The position numbers were made by a program, and so were the translations under genes. A model generated the notes under the pieces. That model searched no databases, was not told the origin of the DNA, and saw only the letters and a list, made by a program, of their open reading frames with translations. DNA of 64,000 nucleotides from Marinibacterium sp050389775 (GTDB lineage Bacteria; Pseudomonadota; Alphaproteobacteria; Rhodobacterales; Rhodobacteraceae): positions 4,030,001-4,094,000 of the forward strand of contig NZ_CP177144.1 of assembly GCF_050389775.1 (NCBI RefSeq). Reading direction: 5' to 3'. Below, piece after piece: positions 9,230 through 17,301 of this stretch (its first letter is position 1; every line of letters starts with the position of its first letter).

Positions 9230-9400
9230 GTCTTGGGCCGGGCGGCAAGTGTGCCCGGCATCGTGAGGCGGGTGACCATGGCCGCCGGCGTCATGGGGCG
9301 GGCAGCATTGGCGCCCGGGGGCGTAGCGCCGACCGCCATGGCGCGCGGTGTCCTGGCTCGGGCAAGAATGGCGCCCGGTGTCGTGGGGCGGGCAGCAAAG
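9230..9400. repeat. Degenerate 30-bp tandem repeat, about 6 copies
   Basis: Successive 30-base units start at 9230, 9260, 9290, 9320, 9350 and 9380 and share the pattern GTCNTGGGGCGGGCAGCANTGGCGCCCGG with several changes per copy. They fill most of the gap between the YmdB-family gene and the DMT exporter. Since 30 is a multiple of 3, every frame reads a 10-residue repeat. On the minus strand a 105-codon frame (9181-9498) reads repeats of the form AARPxTPxAx. It has no known domain, so I record the DNA repeat rather than a gene. Confidence 0.8.
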
Positions 9401-9481
9401 GAATTCATCGGTCGGCCAACCATGGCAGCCGTGTGTCGGGCCAGAAAGGGCATGTGGCGCGAATGGCCCGAATGGTGCGGA

Positions 9482-10309
9482 TCAGGACGGATCGGCATCG
9501 GGCGTGGCCTGTTGCAACCGGCCGCCCACGCGGATCATGCGCACCTCTTCCGCCGCTCCGGAGCGGTCATCCGTGCGCACGAATACCCCCGACAGCGTGG
9601 CCGGCCCGTCGGCCGGGGTGAACCGGCCCTTGGTCATGCCCGTCACGAACCGGCGCATCGGCTCGGCCGTGTCCATGCCGATCACCGAATGGTAATCGCC
9701 GCACATCCCGGCATCGGTCAGATAGGCCGTACCCTTTGGCAGGATCTGGGCATCGCCCGTCGGCACATGGGTATGGGTGCCCACGACAAGGCTGGCCCGG
9801 CCGTCGCAATAATGGCCCATGGCCATCTTTTCAGACGTCGCCTCGCAATGCATGTCGACGATCACCGCCTGGGCCAGCCCGCCCCGCGGATGCGCCTTGA
9901 GCACCTGGTCGACGGCCGAGAACGGATCGTCGAAGGCCCGTTTCATGAAGACCTGGCCCAGCACCTGGCAGACCAGCACCTTGCGCCCGCCCCTGGCCTC
10001 GAACAGCCGATAACCCCGGCCCGGCGCGGTCTTGGCATAGTTGAGCGGGCGGATGATGCGGTTGTCGGCCTCGATGGCCTGCAACATGTCCTTCTGGTCA
10101 AAGGCATGGTCGCCCAGGGTCACGCAATCGGCCCCGGCCTCGAAGAGCAGCCGGGCGTGATCACCCGACAGGCCCATGCCGTTGGTGGCGTTCTCGCCGT
10201 TGACCACGACGAAATCCAGCCGCCACTCGGCGCGCAGTTTCGGCAGATGCTCGGCGATCGCGCTGCGGCCGGACCGGCCCATGACATCGCCCAGGAACAA
10301 TAATCTCAT
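9482..10309 (-). CDS. YmdB-family (TIGR00282) metallophosphoesterase
   Basis: A 275-residue calcineurin-like phosphoesterase of the YmdB family. Bacillus YmdB is a cyclic-nucleotide (2',3'- and 3',5'-cNMP) phosphodiesterase. The metal-binding and family motifs are all present: GDVMGRSGR at the N terminus, NGENATNG, LGDHAFDQ, DMHCEATSEKMA, and GTHTHVPTGDAQILPKGTAY followed by TDAGMCGD. Length matches the family (about 270). It starts at ATG 10309 and stands alone; upstream is a long gene-free region. In Rhodobacteraceae this protein often lies close to the 5-formyltetrahydrofolate cyclo-ligase gene, and that gene is 1.5 kb away here. Confidence 0.93.
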   Translation of the reverse strand: MRLLFLGDVMGRSGRSAIAEHLPKLRAEWRLDFVVVNGENATNGMGLSGDHARLLFEAGADCVTLGDHAFDQKDMLQAIEADNRIIRPLNYAKTAPGRGYRLFEARGGRKVLVCQVLGQVFMKRAFDDPFSAVDQVLKAHPRGGLAQAVIVDMHCEATSEKMAMGHYCDGRASLVVGTHTHVPTGDAQILPKGTAYLTDAGMCGDYHSVIGMDTAEPMRRFVTGMTKGRFTPADGPATLSGVFVRTDDRSGAAEEVRMIRVGGRLQQATPDADPS

Positions 10310-10348
10310 GCCCTAGGCTCTAGGCCGAGCCGCGCCCGGGCGCAAGCC

Positions 10349-10379
10349 GGGCGGCCGGGAAAAGCCGGCCCGGCCGCCC
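10349..10379. terminator. Strong hairpin upstream of the YmdB-family gene
   Basis: A perfect 11-base-pair inverted repeat (GGGCGGCCGGG and complement) around a 9-base loop, about 40 bases before the ATG of the YmdB-family gene. There is no T run. It could be a transcript-end structure or part of the 5' leader. Confidence 0.5.
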
Positions 10380-11020
10380 GGGATGGGCGCGAAACGGGCA
10401 GCGGAGGCGGTGGTTCAGGGCGGTGCCGGGGATGGGCGGGGCAGAGGTGGGCCAGGCGTGCGGCGCAACGGCGGCCTGTATGGGCGATGTGCAGCATCAG
10501 TGGCGGGCTTGTTCGGTGGCAGGCGGTTTCGCCAAAGACAAGCTCGCCGGTAAACCTGCGGCCCATCGCAGGCGCGAGCCGACATCACCTGGCCAAAATG
10601 CCCCCGCCCTTGCGGCGCACGCCCAGCCGACATCTCAATCTCCGCGCCTCCATCCCCCGGCACGCGCAGTTCCACCGGCCAACGCCACGCGCATCTCCAG
10701 GCGCCCTCCCCCTCCGCCCGGCCAAAGCCGCGTGCACACCTGGGCCGTCCTGCCCATCCGCTTCTCCGGCCTCGCCCAGCTCAGCCACTCATATCCGCCT
10801 GTCTGTCCGCCTCCCTGACACTGGCCCGAACCACCACGCAGATCCCGCTGACCGCCCGCCCCGCCGGCCTCGTCCGGACCCGCCAAACACCCCCTGCCCG
10901 CCCGTCCCACCGGACCCGACAAGACCTGCCGGCTGACGTGCCCCAGGGGCAGCGGAAGCCCCCAGTTGCAATTGCCTCGCAGTTTCACATGGCATTGATT
11001 TCATTGACATATCCGACTCG
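10380..11020. other. Gene-free spacer before the mntP leader
   Basis: About 640 bases, rich in C and A on the plus strand, crossed by several open frames on both strands. None shows a domain, a plausible start or a signal peptide. I see no gene in it. Confidence 0.55.
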
Positions 11021-11024
11021 GCCG

Positions 11025-11145
11025 ACTACCTCCGCCGGACCGGGGAGTAGCAGCCGCCACACCGGGCGGGGGCGTATCAACAGGCTCGCACGAAAACGGT
11101 GCGTGGTGCGTCCAGCCGCAAGGCCTTGCAAGACCGACACATCCG
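11025..11145 (+). promoter_or_regulatory. yybP-ykoY (Mn2+) riboswitch ahead of mntP
   Basis: The leader of mntP has the conserved blocks of the yybP-ykoY manganese riboswitch in the right order: GGGGAGTAGC at 11042-11051, TATCAACA ending at 11082, a hairpin region, then GCAAGACC at 11128-11135. In studied cases Mn2+ bridges the two conserved loops and turns on expression of the downstream manganese exporter. The aptamer ends about 55 bases before the mntP start, and a GC-rich stem (CCGCGC...GCGCGG, 11143-11168) in that gap could be the expression platform. Boundaries are approximate. I rely on motif recognition, not a covariance search. Confidence 0.85.
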
Positions 11146-11201
11146 CGCTCGGATCGGGCAGCGCGCGGATGCCCTCCTCGCGCCCGGGCGGAGATCAGAC
11201 C

Positions 11202-11786
11202 ATGACACCCATCGGGATCGGCCTCCTGGCCGTCAGCCTCTCCATCGATGCCCTCGTCGCCAATGTCGGCCATGGCCGCAGCCTGCCTGCGGGCGGCACC
11301 GGGCGGCGGTCGATCTGGTGCGTGGCCCTGACCCGCGGCGCGATCTTCGGCCTGGTCGAGGCCCTGACCCCCGTGATCGGCTGGGCGCTCGGCATGGCCA
11401 GCCACGAATATCTCGGCCTGGTCGACCATTGGATCGCCTTCGCCCTGCTGGGCGGCGTCGGCCTGCGCATGATGCTGAACGCCCGGCGCGATGCCGACAC
11501 GCCGGCCCCGGGGCCGCGATCGCTGGGCCTGTTGCTGGCCACGGCCGTCGGCACGTCGGTCGATGCCATGGCCGTCGGGGCCTCGCTGGCCTTTCTCGAC
11601 ATCAATATCCTGGTCGTGGCCCTGGTCATCGGCCTGACGACCACGGCGATGAGCAGTGCGGGCCTGCTGGCCGGGCGCTACCTCGGCGCGCGGCTGGGCC
11701 ATTGGCTGGAACTGGCCGGCGGGCTGTTCCTGATCGGGCTGGGCAGCCACATCCTGCTGCAACACCTGGTCGGCGTGGCCGGCTGA
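11202..11786 (+). CDS. mntP: Manganese efflux pump MntP
   Basis: A 194-residue inner-membrane protein of the MntP (DUF204) family, which exports Mn2+. Six hydrophobic segments are visible. The two acidic motifs typical of the two half-repeats are SIDALVANVG near residue 14 and SVDAMAVGASL near residue 120. Length is the family norm (about 190). ATG 11202 was chosen because the protein then begins MTPIGIGLLAVSLSID as in the family; the frame is open further upstream through the riboswitch. It ends 21 bases before the stop of the convergent cyclo-ligase gene, with a palindrome between them. Confidence 0.95.
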   Translation: MTPIGIGLLAVSLSIDALVANVGHGRSLPAGGTGRRSIWCVALTRGAIFGLVEALTPVIGWALGMASHEYLGLVDHWIAFALLGGVGLRMMLNARRDADTPAPGPRSLGLLLATAVGTSVDAMAVGASLAFLDINILVVALVIGLTTTAMSSAGLLAGRYLGARLGHWLELAGGLFLIGLGSHILLQHLVGVAG

Positions 11787-11802
11787 GCGCCACCCCGCCG
11801 CC

Positions 11803-11827
11803 CGAGATTATTCGACGAATAATCTCG
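11803..11827. repeat. Palindrome, family C, copy 1 (TTCGACGAA core)
   Basis: A perfect inverted repeat with 12-base arms around a single central base: CGAGATTATTCG, A, then its complement. It is AT-rich against a GC-rich background and separates the convergent mntP and cyclo-ligase genes, so it is probably a two-way terminator. The last codons and TAA stop of the cyclo-ligase lie inside it. A sister copy with the same core is at 52259-52279. Confidence 0.8.
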
Positions 11828-12404
11828 ACCCGCCCCCGGCCGGCTGCAACACCCGCGTTTCGGTGACGATCATGTCCAACGGCTGGTCGGTCGCATCGAC
11901 CGGCAGGCCGTCGCTCTGCTGGGCGTCATAGGCAAAGCCGATGGCCAGCGTCGCCCGGATGCGCCGCAGCCGTTCCAGCGTGCGGTCATAGAACCCCCCG
12001 CCATACCCCAGCCGGCTGCCATTGAGATCGAAGGCCACCAGCGGCACGATCAGGATCTCGGGTTCCATCAGGTCCTCGACCGCCGGCACCCGCGCCCCGA
12101 ACGGACCGTCGCGCAGCGGCGCCTCCGGCTCCCAGCGCGAGAATTGCAACGGCTGGCCCTGGCCGACGATCAGCGGCACGCAGACCGCCCCGTGGGCCGC
12201 GGCCTCGGACATCGCGGGCAACGGGTCTATCTCGGTGCGGATCGGCATGTAGCCCGACAGCGGCACCCCCCGGTAACCGGCCAGCACCTCGGACAGGCGC
12301 CCGGCCGTGCCCGGCCCGGCCATGTCATGGGCGGCCTGCCGCCGGGCAAAACCGGCATGGCGCGCGGCGACCTTGGCCCCGGCCAGATCCTCGACATCAC
12401 TCAC
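11808..12404 (-). CDS. 5-formyltetrahydrofolate cyclo-ligase
   Basis: A 198-residue enzyme that uses ATP to convert 5-formyl-THF to 5,10-methenyl-THF, recycling a folate storage form. The C-terminal catalytic motif LGYGGGFYDR is present at about residue 133, preceded by EILIVPLVAFD. It starts with GTG at 12404, which overlaps the mgtE stop by four bases (GTGA), so the two are translationally coupled. Its C-terminal residues RLFVE and the stop codon are encoded by one arm of a palindrome (11803-11827). Confidence 0.93.
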   Translation of the reverse strand: MSDVEDLAGAKVAARHAGFARRQAAHDMAGPGTAGRLSEVLAGYRGVPLSGYMPIRTEIDPLPAMSEAAAHGAVCVPLIVGQGQPLQFSRWEPEAPLRDGPFGARVPAVEDLMEPEILIVPLVAFDLNGSRLGYGGGFYDRTLERLRRIRATLAIGFAYDAQQSDGLPVDATDQPLDMIVTETRVLQPAGGGSRLFVE

Positions 12405-13795
12405 AGCATCACCAAAGTTGCCAGCCCCAGGAAGGCAAAGAACCCCATCATGTCGGTCATGGTCGTCACGAAGGTCCCCGATGCCAGCGCCGGATCCACG
12501 CCCAGCCTCTCAAGGGTAACCGGAATCATCGTCCCCGCAAGGGCCGCGACCATCATGTTGACCATCAACGCCGCGGCAATCACCAGGCCCAGCTGCGGCA
12601 TCTGGAACCAGATCATGCCCACGATCCCCAGGCAGACCGCAAAGACCACCCCGTTCAGCAGCCCGACCGTAGCCTCGCGCCGCAGCACCCGGAACAGGTT
12701 GGCCGGCGTCAGGTCGCGCGTGGCCAGCGCCCGCACCGACACCGTCAGCGTCTGCGTCCCGGCATTGCCCCCCATCGACGCCACGATGGGCAGCAGCACG
12801 GCCAGCGCCACGAAGGCCTCGATCGTCGCCTCGAACTGGGCGATCACGACCGACGACAGCACCGCCGTGCACATGTTGACGAACAGCCAGGGCAGCCGGC
12901 TCTTCGAGGTCTGCACCACCCCTTCCGACAGCGAGCTTTCGGTCACCCCGGCCAGCAGCAGGATGTCTTCCTCGTGTTCCTCGTCCAGCACGATCATCGC
13001 GTCGTCGATCGTGATCATGCCGATCAGCCGGCCGTCCTCGTCGACGACGGGGGCCGAGATCAGGTGGTACTGGTTGAACGCATAGGCCACGTCCTCTTCG
13101 TCCTGGGTCACCGGAATCACCCGGAAGGCTTCCTCGGTGATGTCTTCCAGCCGCACGTCCCTGCGCGAGGCCATCAGCCGGCCCAGGGTCACGTTGGCCA
13201 GCGGGCGCATCCGCGGATCGACCAGCACAACATGGTAGAACTGGTCGGGCAGATCCTCGGAATTACGCATGTAGTCAATGGCTTCGCCGACGGTCCAGTG
13301 CAACGGCGCCCAGACCACCTCGCGCTGCATCAGCCGCCCGGCCGAACCTTCGGGCCAGGCCAGCGCCTGTTCCACGGCCACCCGGTCGGTGTCTTCCAGC
13401 GCGCCCAGGATGGCCTCGGCCTCGGCATCGCCCAGATCCTCGATCAGGTCGACGACATCGTCGCTTTCCAGGTTCCGCACCGCCTCGGCCAGCACGTCGG
13501 GGTCGAGGAACTGGATGACCTCCTCGCGCAGCGATTCGTCCAGCTCGGACAGGATGTCGCCATGCACGTCGCCGGAATAGAGCCGGATGAACCGGCCCCG
13601 GTCATAGGGATTGAACTGCTCCAGAAGGTCGGCGATGTCGGCCGCGTGCATCGGCTGCAACAGGCTTTCCAGCAGGTCCTTGTCGCCCACATCCAGCGCG
13701 TACAGGATCGACGCACGGGTCTTGCGGTCCAGCGCCCAGGCCTGTTCCTCGCGCGTGTCTTCTTCGGTCTCGGGCGGGTCTGTCATGTCGGACAT
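12401..13795 (-). CDS. mgtE: Magnesium transporter MgtE
   Basis: A 464-residue Mg2+ channel. It has an acidic N domain (MHAADIADLLEQF, GDILSELDE), a pair of CBS domains around residues 140-265 (VPVTQDEEDVAYAF, APVVDEDGRLIGMIT), and a five-helix membrane domain with the signature MGGNAGTQTLTVSVRALA. In the family, the cytoplasmic domains sense Mg2+ and close the pore. ATG 13795 was chosen because GGAGG precedes it by seven bases; the frame is open about 58 codons further upstream without family similarity. It is divergent from guaD and overlaps the cyclo-ligase gene by four bases. Having both mgtE and mntP close together makes this a divalent metal homeostasis stretch. Confidence 0.95.
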   Translation of the reverse strand: MSDMTDPPETEEDTREEQAWALDRKTRASILYALDVGDKDLLESLLQPMHAADIADLLEQFNPYDRGRFIRLYSGDVHGDILSELDESLREEVIQFLDPDVLAEAVRNLESDDVVDLIEDLGDAEAEAILGALEDTDRVAVEQALAWPEGSAGRLMQREVVWAPLHWTVGEAIDYMRNSEDLPDQFYHVVLVDPRMRPLANVTLGRLMASRRDVRLEDITEEAFRVIPVTQDEEDVAYAFNQYHLISAPVVDEDGRLIGMITIDDAMIVLDEEHEEDILLLAGVTESSLSEGVVQTSKSRLPWLFVNMCTAVLSSVVIAQFEATIEAFVALAVLLPIVASMGGNAGTQTLTVSVRALATRDLTPANLFRVLRREATVGLLNGVVFAVCLGIVGMIWFQMPQLGLVIAAALMVNMMVAALAGTMIPVTLERLGVDPALASGTFVTTMTDMMGFFAFLGLATLVML

Positions 13796-13956
13796 GCGCG
13801 GCCTCCGTCTGCTCTTTTCGCGACCATAGGTCAGGGCCTGCGGCCTAGACAATGCCGTGCGGCATGGCCAGCCCGTAAATGGCCGAGGCCGATTTACCTT
13901 GGCCCGGGGCGGGGCTAGGTTTGCGGCGGTCCGGCTGCAACATAGGGCACAAACGC

Positions 13957-15249
13957 ATGACGACGACACGCATTCTGGCCGGCCAGGTCCTGCATTTCGA
14001 CAGCACCCCCTTTGCCGGCGATCCGCTGAGTGCCGCCCGGGTCGACAGCGCCGGCGGGCTGCTGATCCGCGATGGCCGCATCCTGGCCACCGGCCCGGCG
14101 GCCGAACTGCGCGCGGCCCATCCCGGGGCCGAGCTGATCGATCACGGCCAGGCCCTGCTGGTGCCCGGTTTCGTCGATGCCCATGCCCATTACCCCCAGA
14201 CCGCGATGATCGCTTCCTGGGGCAAGCGGCTGATCGACTGGCTCAATCTCTATACCTTCCCCGAGGAAATGCGCTTTGCCGATCCCGCCTATGCCGGGGC
14301 CATCGCCGCGCGCTATTTCGACCTGACCGCCGCCCATGGCACGACAACGATCTGTTCCTTCTGCACGATCCATCCCGCCAGCGTCGACGCCTTCTTCACC
14401 GAGGCCCGGGCCCGGGGCCAGCGCGTGGTGGCCGGCAAGACCTGCATGGACCGCAACGCGCCCGAGGGCCTGCGCGACACGGCGCAATCGGCCTATGACG
14501 ACAGCAAGGCCCTCCTGCAGCGCTGGCACGGTGTCGACCGGCTGTCCTATGCCATCACCCCGCGTTTCTCGCCGACCTCGACGCCCGATCAGCTGGATGC
14601 CATGGGCGCGCTCTGGGCCGAGCATCCCGATTGCCTGATGCAGACCCATCTCAGCGAACAGACCGACGAGATCGCCTGGGTGGCCGATCTGTTCCCCGAG
14701 GCGCGCGACTACCTCGACACCTACGAGGCCCATGGCTTGCTGGGCGGGCGCGGGCTCTATGGCCATGCGATCCACCTGGAACCGCGCGAGCGCGACCGCC
14801 TGCGCGAGGTGGGGGCCGGGCTGGTGCATTGCCCGACCTCCAATACCTTCATCGGCTCGGGGCTGTTCGACCTGGACGGGCTGATGGCCCAGGGCCAGCG
14901 GATCGGGCTGGCCACCGACACCGGGGGCGGATCGTCGTTTTCGATGCTGCGCACCATGGCCGCGGCCTACGAGATCGCCCAGCTGCGCGGGCGGGCGCTG
15001 CACCCGGCCGAATTGCTGTGGCTGGCCACGGCCGGCAGCGCCGAGGCCCTGCACATGGGCGACCGGATCGGGCGGCTGGCGCCGGGCTACGAGGCCGATG
15101 TGACCGTGCTGAACCTGGCCTCGACCCCGGCCATCGCCCAGCGGGCCGAGCGGGCCGAGGACATCTGGGAAGCGGTGTTCCCGACGATCATGATGGGCGA
15201 TGACAGGGCGATCGAAGCCGTCTGGATCGGCGGCGCCCGGGCCGTCTGA
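13957..15249 (+). CDS. guaD: Guanine deaminase (amidohydrolase type)
   Basis: A 430-residue zinc amidohydrolase converting guanine to xanthine and ammonia. Metal ligands His76 and His78 lie in VDAHAHYPQT. The family segment WLNLYTFPEE follows, then QTHLSEQ, YGHAIHL and the second-half motif ATDTGGGSSFSML. Length is close to the family (about 440). The ATG at 13957 follows a weak GGGCAC; an upstream in-frame ATG at 13879 lacks a ribosome-binding site. It is divergent from mgtE and convergent with the CAP lipoprotein/8-oxoguanine deaminase operon, so two purine-base deaminases lie within 1 kb. Confidence 0.93.
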   Translation: MTTTRILAGQVLHFDSTPFAGDPLSAARVDSAGGLLIRDGRILATGPAAELRAAHPGAELIDHGQALLVPGFVDAHAHYPQTAMIASWGKRLIDWLNLYTFPEEMRFADPAYAGAIAARYFDLTAAHGTTTICSFCTIHPASVDAFFTEARARGQRVVAGKTCMDRNAPEGLRDTAQSAYDDSKALLQRWHGVDRLSYAITPRFSPTSTPDQLDAMGALWAEHPDCLMQTHLSEQTDEIAWVADLFPEARDYLDTYEAHGLLGGRGLYGHAIHLEPRERDRLREVGAGLVHCPTSNTFIGSGLFDLDGLMAQGQRIGLATDTGGGSSFSMLRTMAAAYEIAQLRGRALHPAELLWLATAGSAEALHMGDRIGRLAPGYEADVTVLNLASTPAIAQRAERAEDIWEAVFPTIMMGDDRAIEAVWIGGARAV

Positions 15250-15484
15250 CGGGCGGCCCTTTCCGGCGCTCAGCCACGGCCCCGGTCAACCGCCCTGCCC
15301 TTTCCGCCCTGCCCGGCCTCGGGCCGAAGACGCTGAGCCAGCGGCGGCCTGCTCATCCCGGCCCGCCCGCATAGGGGTAGAGCGCAAATCGCCCCGAATC
15401 CGTTCGATTTCCCGGCCCCTGTGCCCTACTGCAATCGCGGACCACATTGTCGGCAGCATACCGTCGGCAATCGGCAGCACACAC

Positions 15485-15970
15485 TCAGCAGGGTGTCGCA
15501 AAGACGGCCACCCAATAAGACGCCTCGTCCGGCCCCGCCCGGGCCACCGCCCCGACCACGGCTGATGACAGGGTGTTGTCGCGGTGCCCGGGGCTGCCCA
15601 TCCAGCCGGCCACGACCCCTTCAGCATCGCCGTATCCGTGGGCCACGTTCTCGGCCGCGAGGCACCAGGCCAGCCCGGCCCGGGTCAGCCGGTCGCCCAC
15701 CGACGCCCCGTCGGACCCCGGATGCCCCATGAAGCCCTGCCCGGCCATGTCGCCGGCATGGGCCAGCGCGGCTTCGCCGGCGCGCGGGTCGAACGCCAGC
15801 GCGGCCAGCCCCTGCCCGGCCCGTTCCAGGTTGATCAGCTCCAGCGCCCGGGGTGACAGCCGCGGGCCCGGCCCGCCGGCGGGCAGGCCCACGATGACCG
15901 GCGGATCGGCCGGCGCGGCACAGGCTCCGGCCAGCCCGATCGTCATCGCCCCGAGGCTGGCCCGGATCAT
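15485..15970 (-). CDS. CAP (SCP/YkwD-like) domain lipoprotein
   Basis: A 161-residue secreted protein. A lipobox, LAGAC with Cys17, gives a lipoprotein signal. The rest is a CAP domain with LINLERAGQGLAAL, HAGDMAGQGFMGH, AENVAHGY and GWMGSPGHRDNTL, the last holding the conserved His-Arg. The function of bacterial CAP proteins is mostly unknown. The ATG overlaps the stop of the 8-oxoguanine deaminase gene by four bases (ATGA), so it is the last gene of the hisN operon. A much longer frame in the same register extends upstream, but it is antisense-like in composition. Confidence 0.88.
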   Translation of the reverse strand: MIRASLGAMTIGLAGACAAPADPPVIVGLPAGGPGPRLSPRALELINLERAGQGLAALAFDPRAGEAALAHAGDMAGQGFMGHPGSDGASVGDRLTRAGLAWCLAAENVAHGYGDAEGVVAGWMGSPGHRDNTLSSAVVGAVARAGPDEASYWVAVFATPC

Positions 15971-17301
15971 GCCATCAGGCGGCGCACCAGCCGGCCCTGC
16001 TCGGCGATGATCTCGCCCAGGTCGACGCCCTGCAGCACGCCGTCGGCCACGACCCGCCGGCCTTCGACCAAGAGGTCGCGCACCCTGGTCGGCCCGGCCA
16101 GCACCAGCGCCGCTGGATCCCAGCTGCCCGCCGCCTCGATGCCGCGGGTGTCCCAGATTGCCACGTCGGCCCGCGCGCCGGGCTCCAGCCGGCCGCATTC
16201 GGGCCGGCCCAGCACATCCGCCCCGCCCCGGGTGGCGATCTCGAGCGCCTCGCGGGCGCTCATCCCGTCGCCGCCATGCACCACGCGTTGCAACAGCATC
16301 GCCTGGCGGGCCTCGCCCATCAGGTTGCCCATGTCGTTGCTGGCCGATCCGTCGACGCCCAGCCCCACCCGCACCCCGGCATCGCGAAAGGCCCGCACCG
16401 GGGCGATGCCCGATCCCAGCCGGCAATTGGAACAGGGGCAATGGGCCACGCCCGTGCGCGATGCGGCAAACAGGTCGATCTCGCGGCCGTCCAGCTTGAC
16501 GCAATGGGCATGCCAGACATCCGGCCCGGTCCAGCCCAGGTCCTCGGCATATTGCCCCGGCCGGCAGCCGTAGGTTTCCAGTGAATAGGCCACGTCCTCG
16601 GCATTCTCGGCCAGGTGGGTATGCAGCATCACCCCCTTGTCGCGGGCCAGCAGCGCCGCGTCGCGCATCAGCTCGCGGCTGACCGAAAAGGGCGAACAGG
16701 GCGCGACGGCCACGCGGACCATGGCATCGGGCATCGGGTCGTGGAAGGCGTCGATCACCCGGATGCAATCGTCAAGGATCGCCGCCTCGTCCTCGACCAG
16801 CGCATCGGGCGGCAGCCCGCCCTTGCTCTCGCCGATGCTCATCGCCCCGCGCGTGGCCTGGAACCGCAGCCCGATGGCCTGGGCGGCGGCGATGGAATCG
16901 TCCAGCCGGGCGCCGTTGGGATGGATGTACTGGTGATCCGAGGTCAGCGTGCAGCCCGACAGGGCCAGCTCGGCCAGGGCGGTCAGCGCCGAGACATGGA
17001 TCTCTTCGGGGCCGAACCGCGCCCAGATCGGGTAGAGCCGGCGCAGCCAGCCGAAGAGCAGCGCATCCTGCCCGCCGGGCACCGCGCGGGTCAGGCTCTG
17101 GTAGAAATGGTGGTGGGTGTTGACCAGCCCGGGCGTCACCACGCAGCCCCGCGCCTCGATCACCGTGCCGTCGGTGACCAGCCCGTGGCCCAGCTCGGCC
17201 ACCATGCCGTCGCGCAGCAGCAGATCCGCCCCGGCCAGCTCGCGCCGGTCGTCATCCATGGTCAGGATCGTGTCGGCCCCCCGGATCAGGGTCTCGCTCA
17301 T
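15967..17301 (-). CDS. 8-oxoguanine deaminase (amidohydrolase, AtzB-like)
   Basis: A 444-residue zinc amidohydrolase. The motif GLVNTHHHFYQSLTRA (His63-His65) is typical of the 8-oxoguanine deaminase group, which turns 8-oxoguanine into urate and helps clear oxidised purines. Other family positions are HTHLAEN, HAHCVKL and GLGVDGSASND. It starts at ATG 17301, overlapping the hisN-like stop by four bases (ATGA), and ends with an ATGA overlap into the CAP lipoprotein gene. A related ring deaminase such as hydroxyatrazine hydrolase is possible but less likely in this lineage. Confidence 0.85.
   Translation of the reverse strand: MSETLIRGADTILTMDDDRRELAGADLLLRDGMVAELGHGLVTDGTVIEARGCVVTPGLVNTHHHFYQSLTRAVPGGQDALLFGWLRRLYPIWARFGPEEIHVSALTALAELALSGCTLTSDHQYIHPNGARLDDSIAAAQAIGLRFQATRGAMSIGESKGGLPPDALVEDEAAILDDCIRVIDAFHDPMPDAMVRVAVAPCSPFSVSRELMRDAALLARDKGVMLHTHLAENAEDVAYSLETYGCRPGQYAEDLGWTGPDVWHAHCVKLDGREIDLFAASRTGVAHCPCSNCRLGSGIAPVRAFRDAGVRVGLGVDGSASNDMGNLMGEARQAMLLQRVVHGGDGMSAREALEIATRGGADVLGRPECGRLEPGARADVAIWDTRGIEAAGSWDPAALVLAGPTRVRDLLVEGRRVVADGVLQGVDLGEIIAEQGRLVRRLMA

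Noticed and set aside
10423..10936. Plus-strand open frames in the spacer before mntP
   Set aside because: Pro/Arg/His-rich translations without any domain or start signal.
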